Assembly: GCF_001190945.1 (NCBI RefSeq)
Contig: NZ_CP011112.1
Span: forward strand, 4,030,001 to 4,094,000
DNA from: Luteipulveratus mongoliensis
GTDB taxonomy: Bacteria > Actinomycetota > Actinomycetes > Actinomycetales > Dermatophilaceae
Length of the DNA: 64,000 bases
Direction: 5' to 3'
In this document: positions 44,982 through 53,064 of the stretch, one piece after another
How positions within the stretch are numbered: the stretch's first letter is position 1
How the letters are laid out: the number at the start of each line of letters is the position of its first letter
Notes under the pieces: generated by a model
The model's input: the letters and a program-made list of their open reading frames with translations, nothing else
What the model was told of the DNA's origin: nothing
The model's database searches: none
Translations under genes and position numbers: made by a program

Positions 44982-46226
44982 TCAGCGCGGCTCGGACAGC
45001 GAGTGGTTGCTGTCCAGGTCGATGGACTTCGGCACCCGGACGATCAACGCGTCACCCTGACCGCCGCCACCGCACAGAGCGGCAGCGCCGACACCGCCGC
45101 CGCGGCGCTTGAGCTCAAGAGCCAGGTGCAGTGCGATCCGCGCACCGGACATGCCGATCGGGTGGCCGAGCGCGATCGCGCCGCCGTTGACGTTGACCCG
45201 GTCCGCGTCGACACCGAGCTGCTTGGTGGAGGCGAGGCCGACGGCCGCGAACGCCTCGTTGATCTCGATCACGTCGAGATCGGTCGGCGCGATGCCTTCC
45301 TTCTCGCACGCCTTCGAGATCGCGTTGGCCGGCTGGGCCTGCAGCGTGGAGTCCGGACCGGCCACGACGCCGTGCGCACCGATCTCGGCGAGCCACGTGA
45401 GACCGAGCTCGTCGGCCTTGGCCTTGGTCATGACCACGACCGCTGCCGCTCCGTCGGAGATCTGCGAGGCCGTACCTGCCGTGATGGTGCCGTCCTTGCG
45501 GAACGCCGGACGCAGCTTGGACAGCGACTCGGTGGTCGTGTCTGCGCGGATGCCCTCGTCCTCACGGAACTCGATCGGGTCGCCCTTGCGCTGCGGGATG
45601 CTGACCGTGACGACCTCGTCGTCGAAGATGCCGTCCTTCCAGCCCTTCGCAGCGTTCTGGTGGCTACGCGCGGCGAACGCGTCCTGCTCCTCGCGCGTGA
45701 ACTCCTGGTCGGCAACGTTGGCGTCCTCGGTGAGGTTGCCCATCGCCTGGTCGGTGAACGCATCCCACAGGCCGTCGTACGCCATGTGGTCCTGCATCGT
45801 CACGTCGCCGTACTTGAAGCCGGTGCGGCTCTTCGGGAGCAGGTGCGGAGCCTGGCTCATCGACTCCTGACCACCGGCGACGACGACGTCGTACTCACCG
45901 GCACGGATCAGCTGGGCGGCGAGCGCGATCGCGTCGACACCGGAGAGGCACACCTTGTTGATGGTCAGCGAGGGCACAGTCATCGGGATGCCGCCCTTGG
46001 CAGCGGCCTGGCGAGCGGGGATCTGACCGGCACCGGCCGTCAGGACCTGGCCCATGATCACGTAGTCGACCTGCTCGCCCGTGACGCCGGCCTTCTCGAG
46101 GGCGCCCTTGATGGCGAGCCCGCCGAGGTCGGCGGCGGAGAAGTCCTTGAGGGAGCCGAGCAGGCGACCCATCGGCGTACGGGCGCCTGCGACCAGGACG
46201 GGGGTGCGGTCAGTGGACTCGGTCAT
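44982..46226 (-). CDS. Acetyl-CoA C-acetyltransferase (thiolase)
   Basis: 414 aa from ATG 46226 (GGAGG 14 nt upstream). Catalytic nucleophile Cys in [18 protein letters not shown], catalytic His in [16 protein letters not shown] and second Cys in [14 protein letters not shown]. Condenses or cleaves acetoacetyl-CoA. A ~15-residue C-terminal extension ([13 protein letters not shown]) is beyond the usual end. Paired with meaB downstream and divergent from the methylmalonyl-CoA epimerase gene, a common actinobacterial arrangement for propionate/odd-chain metabolism. Confidence 0.92.
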   Translation of the reverse strand: MTESTDRTPVLVAGARTPMGRLLGSLKDFSAADLGGLAIKGALEKAGVTGEQVDYVIMGQVLTAGAGQIPARQAAAKGGIPMTVPSLTINKVCLSGVDAIALAAQLIRAGEYDVVVAGGQESMSQAPHLLPKSRTGFKYGDVTMQDHMAYDGLWDAFTDQAMGNLTEDANVADQEFTREEQDAFAARSHQNAAKGWKDGIFDDEVVTVSIPQRKGDPIEFREDEGIRADTTTESLSKLRPAFRKDGTITAGTASQISDGAAAVVVMTKAKADELGLTWLAEIGAHGVVAGPDSTLQAQPANAISKACEKEGIAPTDLDVIEINEAFAAVGLASTKQLGVDADRVNVNGGAIALGHPIGMSGARIALHLALELKRRGGGVGAAALCGGGGQGDALIVRVPKSIDLDSNHSLSEPR

Positions 46227-46309
46227 CGGAACAGGCCTCCAGCAACGGTGATGGGGTGCGGCGAGACGGCTTGTGGCCGCATCGACCCCGTCCACTTTAG
46301 TCTTGCCGC

Positions 46310-46383
46310 ATGAGCGACGACGATGCCGGATCACGGGAGCCTGCGACCGAGACCGGAGGAGGAGTCGCGCGAATGGATTCAGG
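46310..46383 (+). repeat. Copy 2 of the 74-bp 5' coding leader
   Basis: 67/74 identical to 41342-41269 (minus strand), starting at the ATG and ending at TTCAGG just after the second ATG. The reading frame and the embedded GGAGGAGGAG are both kept. Confidence 0.8.
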
Positions 46384-46825
46384 AACCGAGCTGCCCACGC
46401 ACCTGTTCGAGGCCATCGACCACGTCGGGGTGGCGGTACCCGACCTGGATGTCGCCATCGAGTTCTACGAGCGGACCTTCGGCATGACGCTCGCGCACGA
46501 GGAGACCAACGAGGACCAAGGCGTCCGTGAAGCGATGATGCAGGTCGGCGACCGTACGCCGGGTGCGGCCCAGGTGCAGCTGCTCGCCCCCTCCACGCCG
46601 GAGTCCACCATCGCCAAGTTCCTGGACCGCTCCGGCCCGGGCATCCAGCAGGTCGCCTACCGGGTGGGTGATGTCGAGGCTGTCGCCGCGACGTTGCGTG
46701 AGCGCGGGCTGCGGGTGCTGTACGACGCCCCGCGCCGTGGCACCGGAGGCAGCCGGGTCAACTTCGTCCACCCCAAGGACGCGGGCGGCGTGCTCGTCGA
46801 GCTGGTCGAGCCGGCGCGGGCGTAG
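46310..46825 (+). CDS. mce: Methylmalonyl-CoA epimerase with extra N-leader
   Basis: 171 aa. Vicinal-oxygen-chelate fold: [20 protein letters not shown] supplies the first metal His, and [17 protein letters not shown] and [22 protein letters not shown] the later ligands. Converts (S)- to (R)-methylmalonyl-CoA. The first ~24 residues ([18 protein letters not shown]...) are not part of the fold and match the GNAT leader at 41342. TAGTCT lies exactly 6 nt before ATG 46310, so a leaderless mRNA would begin with this leader; ATG 46373 after GGAGGAGGAG would give a normal ~150-aa epimerase. Confidence 0.9.
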   Translation: MSDDDAGSREPATETGGGVARMDSGTELPTHLFEAIDHVGVAVPDLDVAIEFYERTFGMTLAHEETNEDQGVREAMMQVGDRTPGAAQVQLLAPSTPESTIAKFLDRSGPGIQQVAYRVGDVEAVAATLRERGLRVLYDAPRRGTGGSRVNFVHPKDAGGVLVELVEPARA

Positions 46826-46830
46826 CCGGC

Positions 46831-48015
46831 CTAACGCTGACGGCGGCCGGCGTACTCCGCGTAGCGGTCCAGCGCGGCCAGCACCTCGGGCGCCCTGAAC
46901 AAGATGGTGCGCCCCTGATGGTGATTGCTCGCCACCAGGACGTCGGCGCTGACCAGAGCGCGGAGGTGACGGTGGACGTTCTTCTCATCGACCCCGAGCA
47001 GCCGGGCCGCCGTGCGCGCGTCGAGCACCGGGTGGGCCGGCAGCTGGTCCAGCAGCCGCCACACGGCTGAGTCGGACCGCACCGTGAGCCGCGTACGCCA
47101 GGTGTCGACGAGCGCACGCAGCTCCTCGGCCAGCAGCGTGCCGTTGCGAACGGCGTGCAGAGCGGCGTCCGCGAAGACCCGCACGATCGGCTCGACCCGT
47201 CCCTGCCGGTAGGCCGTCAGCGCGGCGATGTAGCGCTCCTTGTCCGCGAGCAGACCGCCAGAGATCGGGATGGTGACCGACCGCGTCAGCTCCTTGTGCC
47301 TCAGGAAGGCGTGCACCAGCGCGCGCCCCGTCCGGCCGTTGCCGTCCGCGAACGGGTGCAGCGTCTCGAACTGCGCGTGCGCGATCGCCGCCTGCGCCAG
47401 CACGGGAAGGTCGGTCCGCCGCATGAAAGCGACCAGGTCGCGCACCCCGGCCTCGATGCGGGTGTGGTGCGGCGCAACGAAGTCGGCGTCCAACGGCGTC
47501 GAGGCCGCGCCGCCGATCCACACCGGCTCGTCACGCCAGCCCACCATCTCGGGGTCGTGGTCCTCCAGGAGCGCGGCCTGCATCAGCCCAATCGCCTGCG
47601 CGTCCAAGCGGTCGGCCAGCTCGAGGGCGGCCTCCATGGCCTTGACGTTGGCGGCGACCACACGAGCGTTGGTCGAGCCAGCACCGGTGACCCCGGCCTC
47701 GGCCACCGCGCGCGCCGACGCGGTGAGCTGCTCGATCTGCGATGACGAGGCCGACTCGGAGCGCAGGAGGATCGCGGTCAGTACGCCGTACTCCCCCGGG
47801 CCTGCCGCGTCGAACCGTGCCATCGCGGCCGACGCGTCCTCCGCGTGCGCCAGCACGTCGGAGTCGACGACCAGGGGCTGCTCAGCGATCTCGGGCGGGA
47901 CGGCCGAGCGGTACCGGCGGCCCACCATGGCGCGCTCGCGAGCGGTGTAACCCCAGTCTCCTCCGGGGTCCCACACCTGCTTCTCCCACTTCAGCGCGGG
48001 CCACTTGCTCGCCAT
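46831..48015 (-). CDS. Fic-domain protein with winged-helix C-terminus
   Basis: 394 aa. A Fic_N-type region carries an inhibitory-helix-like SSSQIEQ (Glu95), then the complete active-site motif HPFADGNGRTGR at 220-231, consistent with AMP transfer to a target Ser/Thr/Tyr. The C-terminal ~120 residues look like a winged helix (LDARTAARLLGVDEKNVHRHL), perhaps for self-regulation. This is the class II, self-inhibited architecture. ATG 48015 is supported by a TACGCT -10 box 6 nt upstream. It converges on the epimerase gene with 5 bp between stops. Confidence 0.88.
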   Translation of the reverse strand: MASKWPALKWEKQVWDPGGDWGYTARERAMVGRRYRSAVPPEIAEQPLVVDSDVLAHAEDASAAMARFDAAGPGEYGVLTAILLRSESASSSQIEQLTASARAVAEAGVTGAGSTNARVVAANVKAMEAALELADRLDAQAIGLMQAALLEDHDPEMVGWRDEPVWIGGAASTPLDADFVAPHHTRIEAGVRDLVAFMRRTDLPVLAQAAIAHAQFETLHPFADGNGRTGRALVHAFLRHKELTRSVTIPISGGLLADKERYIAALTAYRQGRVEPIVRVFADAALHAVRNGTLLAEELRALVDTWRTRLTVRSDSAVWRLLDQLPAHPVLDARTAARLLGVDEKNVHRHLRALVSADVLVASNHHQGRTILFRAPEVLAALDRYAEYAGRRQR

Positions 48016-48176
48016 CGTCACAGCGTACGCCGTCGGTGTCACTTATGCTCTTAAGTGACACTTGTCCGGATCTCGCGTGTCAGCAAGCGGCGCCGTCGCA
48101 ACGGCTTCGACCGCTCGACACGTCGCTGCCACCCCGGCTTCACGGGTGCGGCGTGCACCCAGTGCAGAATGCCTGG

Positions 48177-49529
48177 GTGAAGCCACTGCCCCGCCCACGA
48201 CTGCCGCGGCTCCCACGACGCCGGCAGGACCGGACGCCCTATCGTCCGGGCGATGCGATGCGCCAGTGGCGGGCGTTCCAGGAACAGCAGCGCGACGCCC
48301 TGAAGGCCAGCAACCGCTTCGAGTCCGACGACGCCAAAACGCCCACGCCGCAAGCTGATTCGCCGACCGGCGCCACACCGGCACCGATCGCGGAGCAGAA
48401 GGCGACCGACGACGTACGAGATGCGGGGCCCCGCCCGGACGAGCCGACCGCCGAAGGGGTCGAGACGGCGTACGGCTTCGTCGGCAAACCGATCAACCGC
48501 GCCTCCCCGATCTACATCGGGTTCATGGGCGCCATCGGCGTCGCGCTCGCCTACGGCCTCGTCCACCTGATCACCCGGCTGAGCACCACCCTCACGGTGC
48601 TCCTGGTCGCGTTCTTCCTGACGCTCGCGCTCAACCCGATCGTCGAGTCGTTGACCCGGCGTGGACTGCGCCGCTCGTGGGCCGTTGGCGTGGTGTGCCT
48701 CGGGCTGGTGGCGGTCTTCGCGCTGCTCGCCCTGCTCGTCGTTCCGCCCCTCGTCGACGAGACGACCCAGCTCGGCAACAACGCCCCCAAGATCGTGGAC
48801 GACTTCCTCGCCCAGCAGTGGGTCAAGGACCTCGATCAGGACTACGACGTCAGCGCCAAGATCCAGGAGCAGGTCCAGAAGCGGGTCACCGACGGAGCCT
48901 TCGTCAGTCAGGTGTTCGGCGGCGTGCTCGGCGCCGGCAAGGTGGTCGCAAGCGGCCTCTTCCAGGCGTTCACGATCCTGATCCTGACGCTGTACTTCCT
49001 CGCCTCCTTCCCTCGCGTGAAGCAGGGGGCGTACGCCATGGTGCCGGCCTCCCGTCGGCCGCGCTTCATCTCGCTGAGCGAGGAGATCATGCGTCGGACC
49101 GGTTCGTACGCCATCGGCCAGGTCCTCGTCGCGACCTTCAACGCCGGCTGCAGCTGGATCATGATGACGATCCTGGGCATCCCGTACGCCGCGGTGCTGG
49201 CTGTCGTGGTCGGCTTCCTCGGGCTGATCCCGATGGTGGGCGCCACGCTGGGCGCGGTCCTCGTGGCCATCGTCGCGTTCTTCGTGGAGCCGCAGAAGGC
49301 GATCATCGTCGCGATCTATTACCTCATCTATCAGCAGCTCGAGAACTACGTCATCGTGCCGCGGATCATGCAGCGCACCGTCTCCGTGCCCGGTGCGGTG
49401 ACGGTCGTCGCGGCCCTCGCCGGAGGCACGCTGCTCGGGGTCCTCGGTGCACTGCTCGCCATTCCGGTCGCGGCCGGTCTGCTGCTCCTCTACGAAGAGG
49501 TGCTGGTGCCCCGACAGGCGCACCACTAG
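48177..49529 (+). CDS. AI-2E family transporter
   Basis: 450 aa from GTG 48177, with CAGAAT 6 nt upstream as a possible leaderless -10; ATG 48261 is an alternative. A ~115-residue cytoplasmic N-terminus, rich in charged residues and Pro, precedes about eight membrane segments. The family's C-terminal features are present (GFLGLIPMVGATLGAVLVAI; YYLIYQQLENYVIVPRIMQR). Family members export autoinducer-2, ions or unknown solutes; the substrate is not predictable. Confidence 0.87.
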   Translation: MKPLPRPRLPRLPRRRQDRTPYRPGDAMRQWRAFQEQQRDALKASNRFESDDAKTPTPQADSPTGATPAPIAEQKATDDVRDAGPRPDEPTAEGVETAYGFVGKPINRASPIYIGFMGAIGVALAYGLVHLITRLSTTLTVLLVAFFLTLALNPIVESLTRRGLRRSWAVGVVCLGLVAVFALLALLVVPPLVDETTQLGNNAPKIVDDFLAQQWVKDLDQDYDVSAKIQEQVQKRVTDGAFVSQVFGGVLGAGKVVASGLFQAFTILILTLYFLASFPRVKQGAYAMVPASRRPRFISLSEEIMRRTGSYAIGQVLVATFNAGCSWIMMTILGIPYAAVLAVVVGFLGLIPMVGATLGAVLVAIVAFFVEPQKAIIVAIYYLIYQQLENYVIVPRIMQRTVSVPGAVTVVAALAGGTLLGVLGALLAIPVAAGLLLLYEEVLVPRQAHH

Positions 49530-49549
49530 TCCGGCGAGTCCGGTGCCGC

Positions 49550-50155
49550 CTAGGACCGCGCGAACGCCACCAGGTCATCGAGGTCGTCAGGGTGGGCGTC
49601 GGCCCGCTTCAGGGCGGCCAGGTAGGCCGCCCTGTCCGGGCTCACCTCCTGCAGGTCGGTGCCGGCACCCCAGGAGAAGAGCGGACGCCCCACCGACCGA
49701 GTCAGGACGTCGGTGAAGGTGCGGGCATGGCGGCCGTTGCCATTGACGAACGGGTGGATCTGCACGAGCCGGTGATGCACCTTGCACAACGCCACGTCCG
49801 GAGCGATCCAGCCGACGTCGGGCGCCAACCAGAAGCGAGCATCCGCGACGAGGTCACGGACGGCCCCGGGTACCTGCCACGGGTCGACGCCGATGTTGAG
49901 CTCGATGGTGCGGTAGGCGCCGGCCCATGCCCACACCTGGTCGAACATCCGCCGATGAAGGCGGCGCACGAAGGTGTCGTCCAGAACCTGGTCCAGGCGC
50001 AGCGGCCTGCCTCTCATCACCGTCGTACGCCCAGCCGCGATGTTGGCCTGCTCGGCGAGGTTGAGGTCGTCGCGCGTGGCGACCCAGTCGGCCAGCAGAG
50101 CGCGGCGGTCCTCGGCGGACAGAGGCGTCGCGCCCTCCGGCTCGGGGCCGAACAT
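49550..50155 (-). CDS. Mobile mystery protein B (Fic domain)
   Basis: 201 aa. N-terminal signature ATRDDLNLAEQANIAAGR, then Fic motif HPFVNGNGRHAR at residues 134-145. It is the standard partner of mobile mystery protein A, encoded just upstream with ATGA overlap. The pair is widely but patchily distributed, suggesting a toxin-antitoxin-like mobile module: MmpA as DNA-binding regulator and MmpB as Fic enzyme. That function is inference; the catalytic His, Gly/Asn and Arg residues are all present, so it may be active. Confidence 0.88.
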   Translation of the reverse strand: MFGPEPEGATPLSAEDRRALLADWVATRDDLNLAEQANIAAGRTTVMRGRPLRLDQVLDDTFVRRLHRRMFDQVWAWAGAYRTIELNIGVDPWQVPGAVRDLVADARFWLAPDVGWIAPDVALCKVHHRLVQIHPFVNGNGRHARTFTDVLTRSVGRPLFSWGAGTDLQEVSPDRAAYLAALKRADAHPDDLDDLVAFARS

Positions 50156-50622
50156 CAGTCCTGGTCGCGCCAGAGGTCCCGCGCTGCGACGAGCTCGCGC
50201 GCCCGCTCCTCCCGCATCCGGGCACGTTCGTCCGCTGGGACGGACTGGTCCTCGAGGGCCATCGTGGTGTGGACCCGACTCAGCTCCTGGTCCGCGACCT
50301 GCATGGCCCTGGTCTCGACGAACTCGACCAGCGAGGCGCGCGGGACGAAGGCGTAGACGAGGTCACAGCCCATGGCATCGGCGGCGCGGGTCAGCGTGTC
50401 CAGGCGGACGACGCCGGCCCGCTCGCTGGCCTCGAGCTTGCGGACGGCCACGGGAGTGACCTCAAGGCGACGCGCGAGGTCCGTGGTGGACATGCCCAGA
50501 GCGGAGCGGATCGCGCGGACCCACCCACCCGCCGGGCGCGCCAGCGCAGCACGAGCAGGCGGCTCATGCAGCGGAGCGACGCGCTGGTCGACCGCTCGGC
50601 GGATGACCTGTGTGTTCGTCAC
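50155..50622 (-). CDS. Mobile mystery protein A (XRE-type HTH)
   Basis: 155 aa from GTG 50622 with AAGGGAG upstream. HTH at ~30-75: GWVRAIRSALGMSTTDLARR, LEVTPVAVRKLEASE, then LTRAADAMGCDLVYAFVPR, the family hallmark. Likely binds the two palindromes in its own promoter and represses the mmpA-mmpB operon. The C-terminal ~60 residues are highly charged and helical. Confidence 0.88.
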   Translation of the reverse strand: MTNTQVIRRAVDQRVAPLHEPPARAALARPAGGWVRAIRSALGMSTTDLARRLEVTPVAVRKLEASERAGVVRLDTLTRAADAMGCDLVYAFVPRASLVEFVETRAMQVADQELSRVHTTMALEDQSVPADERARMREERARELVAARDLWRDQD

Positions 50623-50653
50623 CTCGGGGTCTCCCTTCAGCGATGCTGATAGA

Positions 50654-50699
50654 TACCTCTAGGTTACGTCTGAACCGTCACTATGACAACCTCGAGGTT
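50654..50699 (-). promoter_or_regulatory. mmpAB promoter with two matching operators
   Basis: Minus-strand -35 TTGTCA (50689-50684), 17-bp spacer, -10 TAACCT (50666-50661). Operator 1, TACCTCTAGGTT (50654-50665), covers the -10; operator 2, AACCTCGAGGTT (50688-50699, perfect palindrome), covers the upstream edge of the -35. They match at 10 of 12 positions and their centres are 34 bp apart, about three helical turns, as for cooperative binding by an HTH dimer. Confidence 0.7.
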
Positions 50700-50726
50700 T
50701 CCATACCAGAGAGAGGCGCAACCGGC

Positions 50727-52001
50727 TCAGACGAGGAAGCGGGACACCGGGCTACCCGGAGGAAGCCGCTCAATACGCAGCGGTCCGGCGTCCATCCGCC
50801 GGATCAGCGCGTCGAGGTCGCGCGGCGAGCCGAGCTCGATACCGACCAGCGCAGGGCCGGTCTCACGGTTGCTGCGCTTGACGTACTCGAAGAGCGTGAT
50901 GTCGTCATCCGGCCCGAGCACCTCGTCCAGGAAGTGGCGCAGCGCGCCCGGCTCCTGCGGGAAGTCGACCAGGAAGTAGTGCTTGCGCCCCTCGTGCACC
51001 AGCGCCCGTTCGACGACCTCGGCGTACCGGCTGACGTCGTTGTTGCCGCCCGAGAGCATGCAGACCACCACGGACCCGGCCGGGATGCCGAGATCGGAGG
51101 ACAGCGCAGCGGTCGCGAGCGCGCCTGCCGGCTCGGCGATGATGCCGTCCTCCTGGTAGAGGTCGAGCATCTCGACGCAGACCTGTCCCTCGGGGATGGT
51201 CGCGACCTGCGGCGCCTCCTGACGGATCAGGTCGAAGGTCAGGTCACCGACCCGGCCAACCGCTGCGCCGTCGACGAACGGGTCGACCTCGCCGAGGTCG
51301 ACGGGATGGCCGGCCGTCATGGCCGCGGTGAGGCTGGGTGCGCCCTCCGGCTCGACGCCGATGACGCGTACGCCGGCGTGCCGGTCCCGCAGCCACGCGA
51401 GGCTGCCGGCCAGCAGACCACCGCCACCGACCGGCACGACGAGCACGTCGGGGACCTTGCCGAGCTGCGCGACCATCTCGCGCACCGCGGTCCCCTGCCC
51501 CGCGATCACGTCGGGCGCATCGAACGGTGGCACTAGCGTCCGTCCGCTCGTGCGCGCATACGCCAACGACGCCGACGAGCTCTGGTCGAAGTAGTCGCCC
51601 TCGATCACGATGTCGACCGAGTCGCCGCCGATGGCGGCCACCCGCTCGCGCTTCTGCCGTGGCGTGGTGCGCGGCAGATAGATACGAGCGTGTACGCCGA
51701 GGGCGGCACACGCGAACGCCACACCCTGGGCGTGGTTGCCGGCACTCGCACAGACCACACCGGCCGCCGCGTCCTCCTCGGACAGTCGTGAGATGAGGTT
51801 GAAGGCGCCACGCAGCTTGTAGGACCGCACGGGTTGCAGGTCCTCGCGCTTGAGCCACACCTCGCAGCCGGTCGCTCGGGACAGGCGGTCGTTGCGCTGG
51901 GTCGGCGTTGGTGCGATGGCGGCAGCGATCCGCGCCGCGGCGTCGTCCACCTGGTCGGCCGTCACCGTGGGGGCCGGTGCGGGTGCGACGTGGCTGCTCA
52001 T
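50727..52001 (-). CDS. ilvA: Threonine ammonia-lyase (threonine dehydratase)
   Basis: 424 aa PLP enzyme converting threonine to 2-oxobutanoate. PLP lysine in VRSYKLRGAFN, phosphate-binding VPVGGGGLLAG, SAGNHAQG motif, and a C-terminal ~80-residue ACT-like domain (KHYFLVDFPQEPGALRHFL). The single ACT-like unit fits the shorter ilvA type of actinobacteria. Product could feed isoleucine or propionyl-CoA. The start overlaps the alpha/beta hydrolase stop as ATGA. Confidence 0.93.
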   Translation of the reverse strand: MSSHVAPAPAPTVTADQVDDAAARIAAAIAPTPTQRNDRLSRATGCEVWLKREDLQPVRSYKLRGAFNLISRLSEEDAAAGVVCASAGNHAQGVAFACAALGVHARIYLPRTTPRQKRERVAAIGGDSVDIVIEGDYFDQSSSASLAYARTSGRTLVPPFDAPDVIAGQGTAVREMVAQLGKVPDVLVVPVGGGGLLAGSLAWLRDRHAGVRVIGVEPEGAPSLTAAMTAGHPVDLGEVDPFVDGAAVGRVGDLTFDLIRQEAPQVATIPEGQVCVEMLDLYQEDGIIAEPAGALATAALSSDLGIPAGSVVVCMLSGGNNDVSRYAEVVERALVHEGRKHYFLVDFPQEPGALRHFLDEVLGPDDDITLFEYVKRSNRETGPALVGIELGSPRDLDALIRRMDAGPLRIERLPPGSPVSRFLV

Positions 52002-52744
52002 GATGCCTCTCCGGTCACGAGGCCGGCGTCGACGTCGGTCGGCAACGGTCCTCGGTCGGGTACGACGACGCGCACGATCTCATCGAGCGCTCGGCGTACA
52101 TAGGTCTCCCCGACCCAAAGGTGCTTGGCACCATCGATGCCGATGACCTGCGCCTGCGGGATCGCCGCAAAACGTTGCTCGGCCTCGGCCGGACGAAGGT
52201 AGTCGTCGAACTCAGGCACGAGGCAGATCACCGGTTTGCCCGAGTCTGCCCAAGCCGCAAGGTGATCGGGCTGGGAGAAGCGTAGCGGAGGACTCAGCAG
52301 GATCAGGCCCTCGATGGACGGGTCCAGGCCGTGCATGAGCGCGAGGTCAGTGCCGAAGGACCAGCCCACCAACCAGCGGCGCGGCAGAGCCGGAGCCTCA
52401 TGGAACTCGGCGTACTCGATGGCGGCCGCGACGTCGTACCGCTCGGCATCGCCGTTGTCGAAGACGCCTTCCGACGTGCCGCGCGGCGAGGACGTCCCGC
52501 GGGTGTTGAACCGCAGCACGGCGAGGTCGGCCAGCGCGGACAGGCGGTAGGAAGCCTTCTTGAAGACATGGCTGTCCATGAAGCCGCCGTGCGTCGGCAA
52601 CGGGTGCAGGGTGACCAGCGTGGCGACCGGGTCGCGCTCCGCCGGCAGCGCGAGCTCACCGACCAGGGTGAGACCGTCGGCCGTCTCGAGCTCGATGTCC
52701 TCCCGCCGGGCCGCAAGGATGGTGTTCGATCGGATCTCGGTCAC
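51998..52744 (-). CDS. Alpha/beta hydrolase
   Basis: 248 aa from GTG 52744. Serine-hydrolase fold with LVTLHPLPTHGGFMDSHVFK (oxyanion region), RFNTRGTSSPRG, nucleophile elbow GWSFGTDLAL and C-terminal His in GAKHLWVGE. Resembles the dienelactone-hydrolase-like/KANL3-Tex30-type alpha/beta hydrolases. Substrate unknown. Seven bases after the zinc-ribbon gene and coupled to ilvA. Confidence 0.8.
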   Translation of the reverse strand: MTEIRSNTILAARREDIELETADGLTLVGELALPAERDPVATLVTLHPLPTHGGFMDSHVFKKASYRLSALADLAVLRFNTRGTSSPRGTSEGVFDNGDAERYDVAAAIEYAEFHEAPALPRRWLVGWSFGTDLALMHGLDPSIEGLILLSPPLRFSQPDHLAAWADSGKPVICLVPEFDDYLRPAEAEQRFAAIPQAQVIGIDGAKHLWVGETYVRRALDEIVRVVVPDRGPLPTDVDAGLVTGEAS

Positions 52745-52751
52745 GTGGGTG

Positions 52752-53051
52752 TCATCTCCAGGAGCCCTGCGGCGGACGACGGTCGCGGGCCGACCAGCAC
52801 GTGGTGTGCCAGTGGCGACGATCATTCACGTCGCCGAGCCCGTCTGCAGGCCAGACCACGACGTGGGCAGTCCGGGCCGACAGCTGCTGCTGGCAGCCGG
52901 GGCAGACGTACGACCGGTCCTCAGCGCTGCCCCGGAGTGACCGAACGACCCAGCGGCCCCCGGCGTAGGACTCGGTCCTGGAGCCGCCGCCCATGATCCG
53001 CGAGACATCGCCGCGCGACTCGTCGCGGCGGGGGCGGTTGCGCCGGGGCAC
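52752..53051 (-). CDS. Small zinc-ribbon-like protein
   Basis: 99 aa from a GTG at 53051. Basic N-terminus (MPRRNRPRRDESRG), then CPGC and, 32 residues later, HWHTTCW, which together could hold one zinc ion. Similar conserved proteins occur in Streptomyces (often mislabelled ATP/GTP-binding). No known role. It lies 13 bp after the 3-hydroxyacyl-CoA dehydrogenase gene in the same operon. Confidence 0.75.
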   Translation of the reverse strand: MPRRNRPRRDESRGDVSRIMGGGSRTESYAGGRWVVRSLRGSAEDRSYVCPGCQQQLSARTAHVVVWPADGLGDVNDRRHWHTTCWSARDRRPPQGSWR

Positions 53052-53064
53052 GGACCGGACCTGC

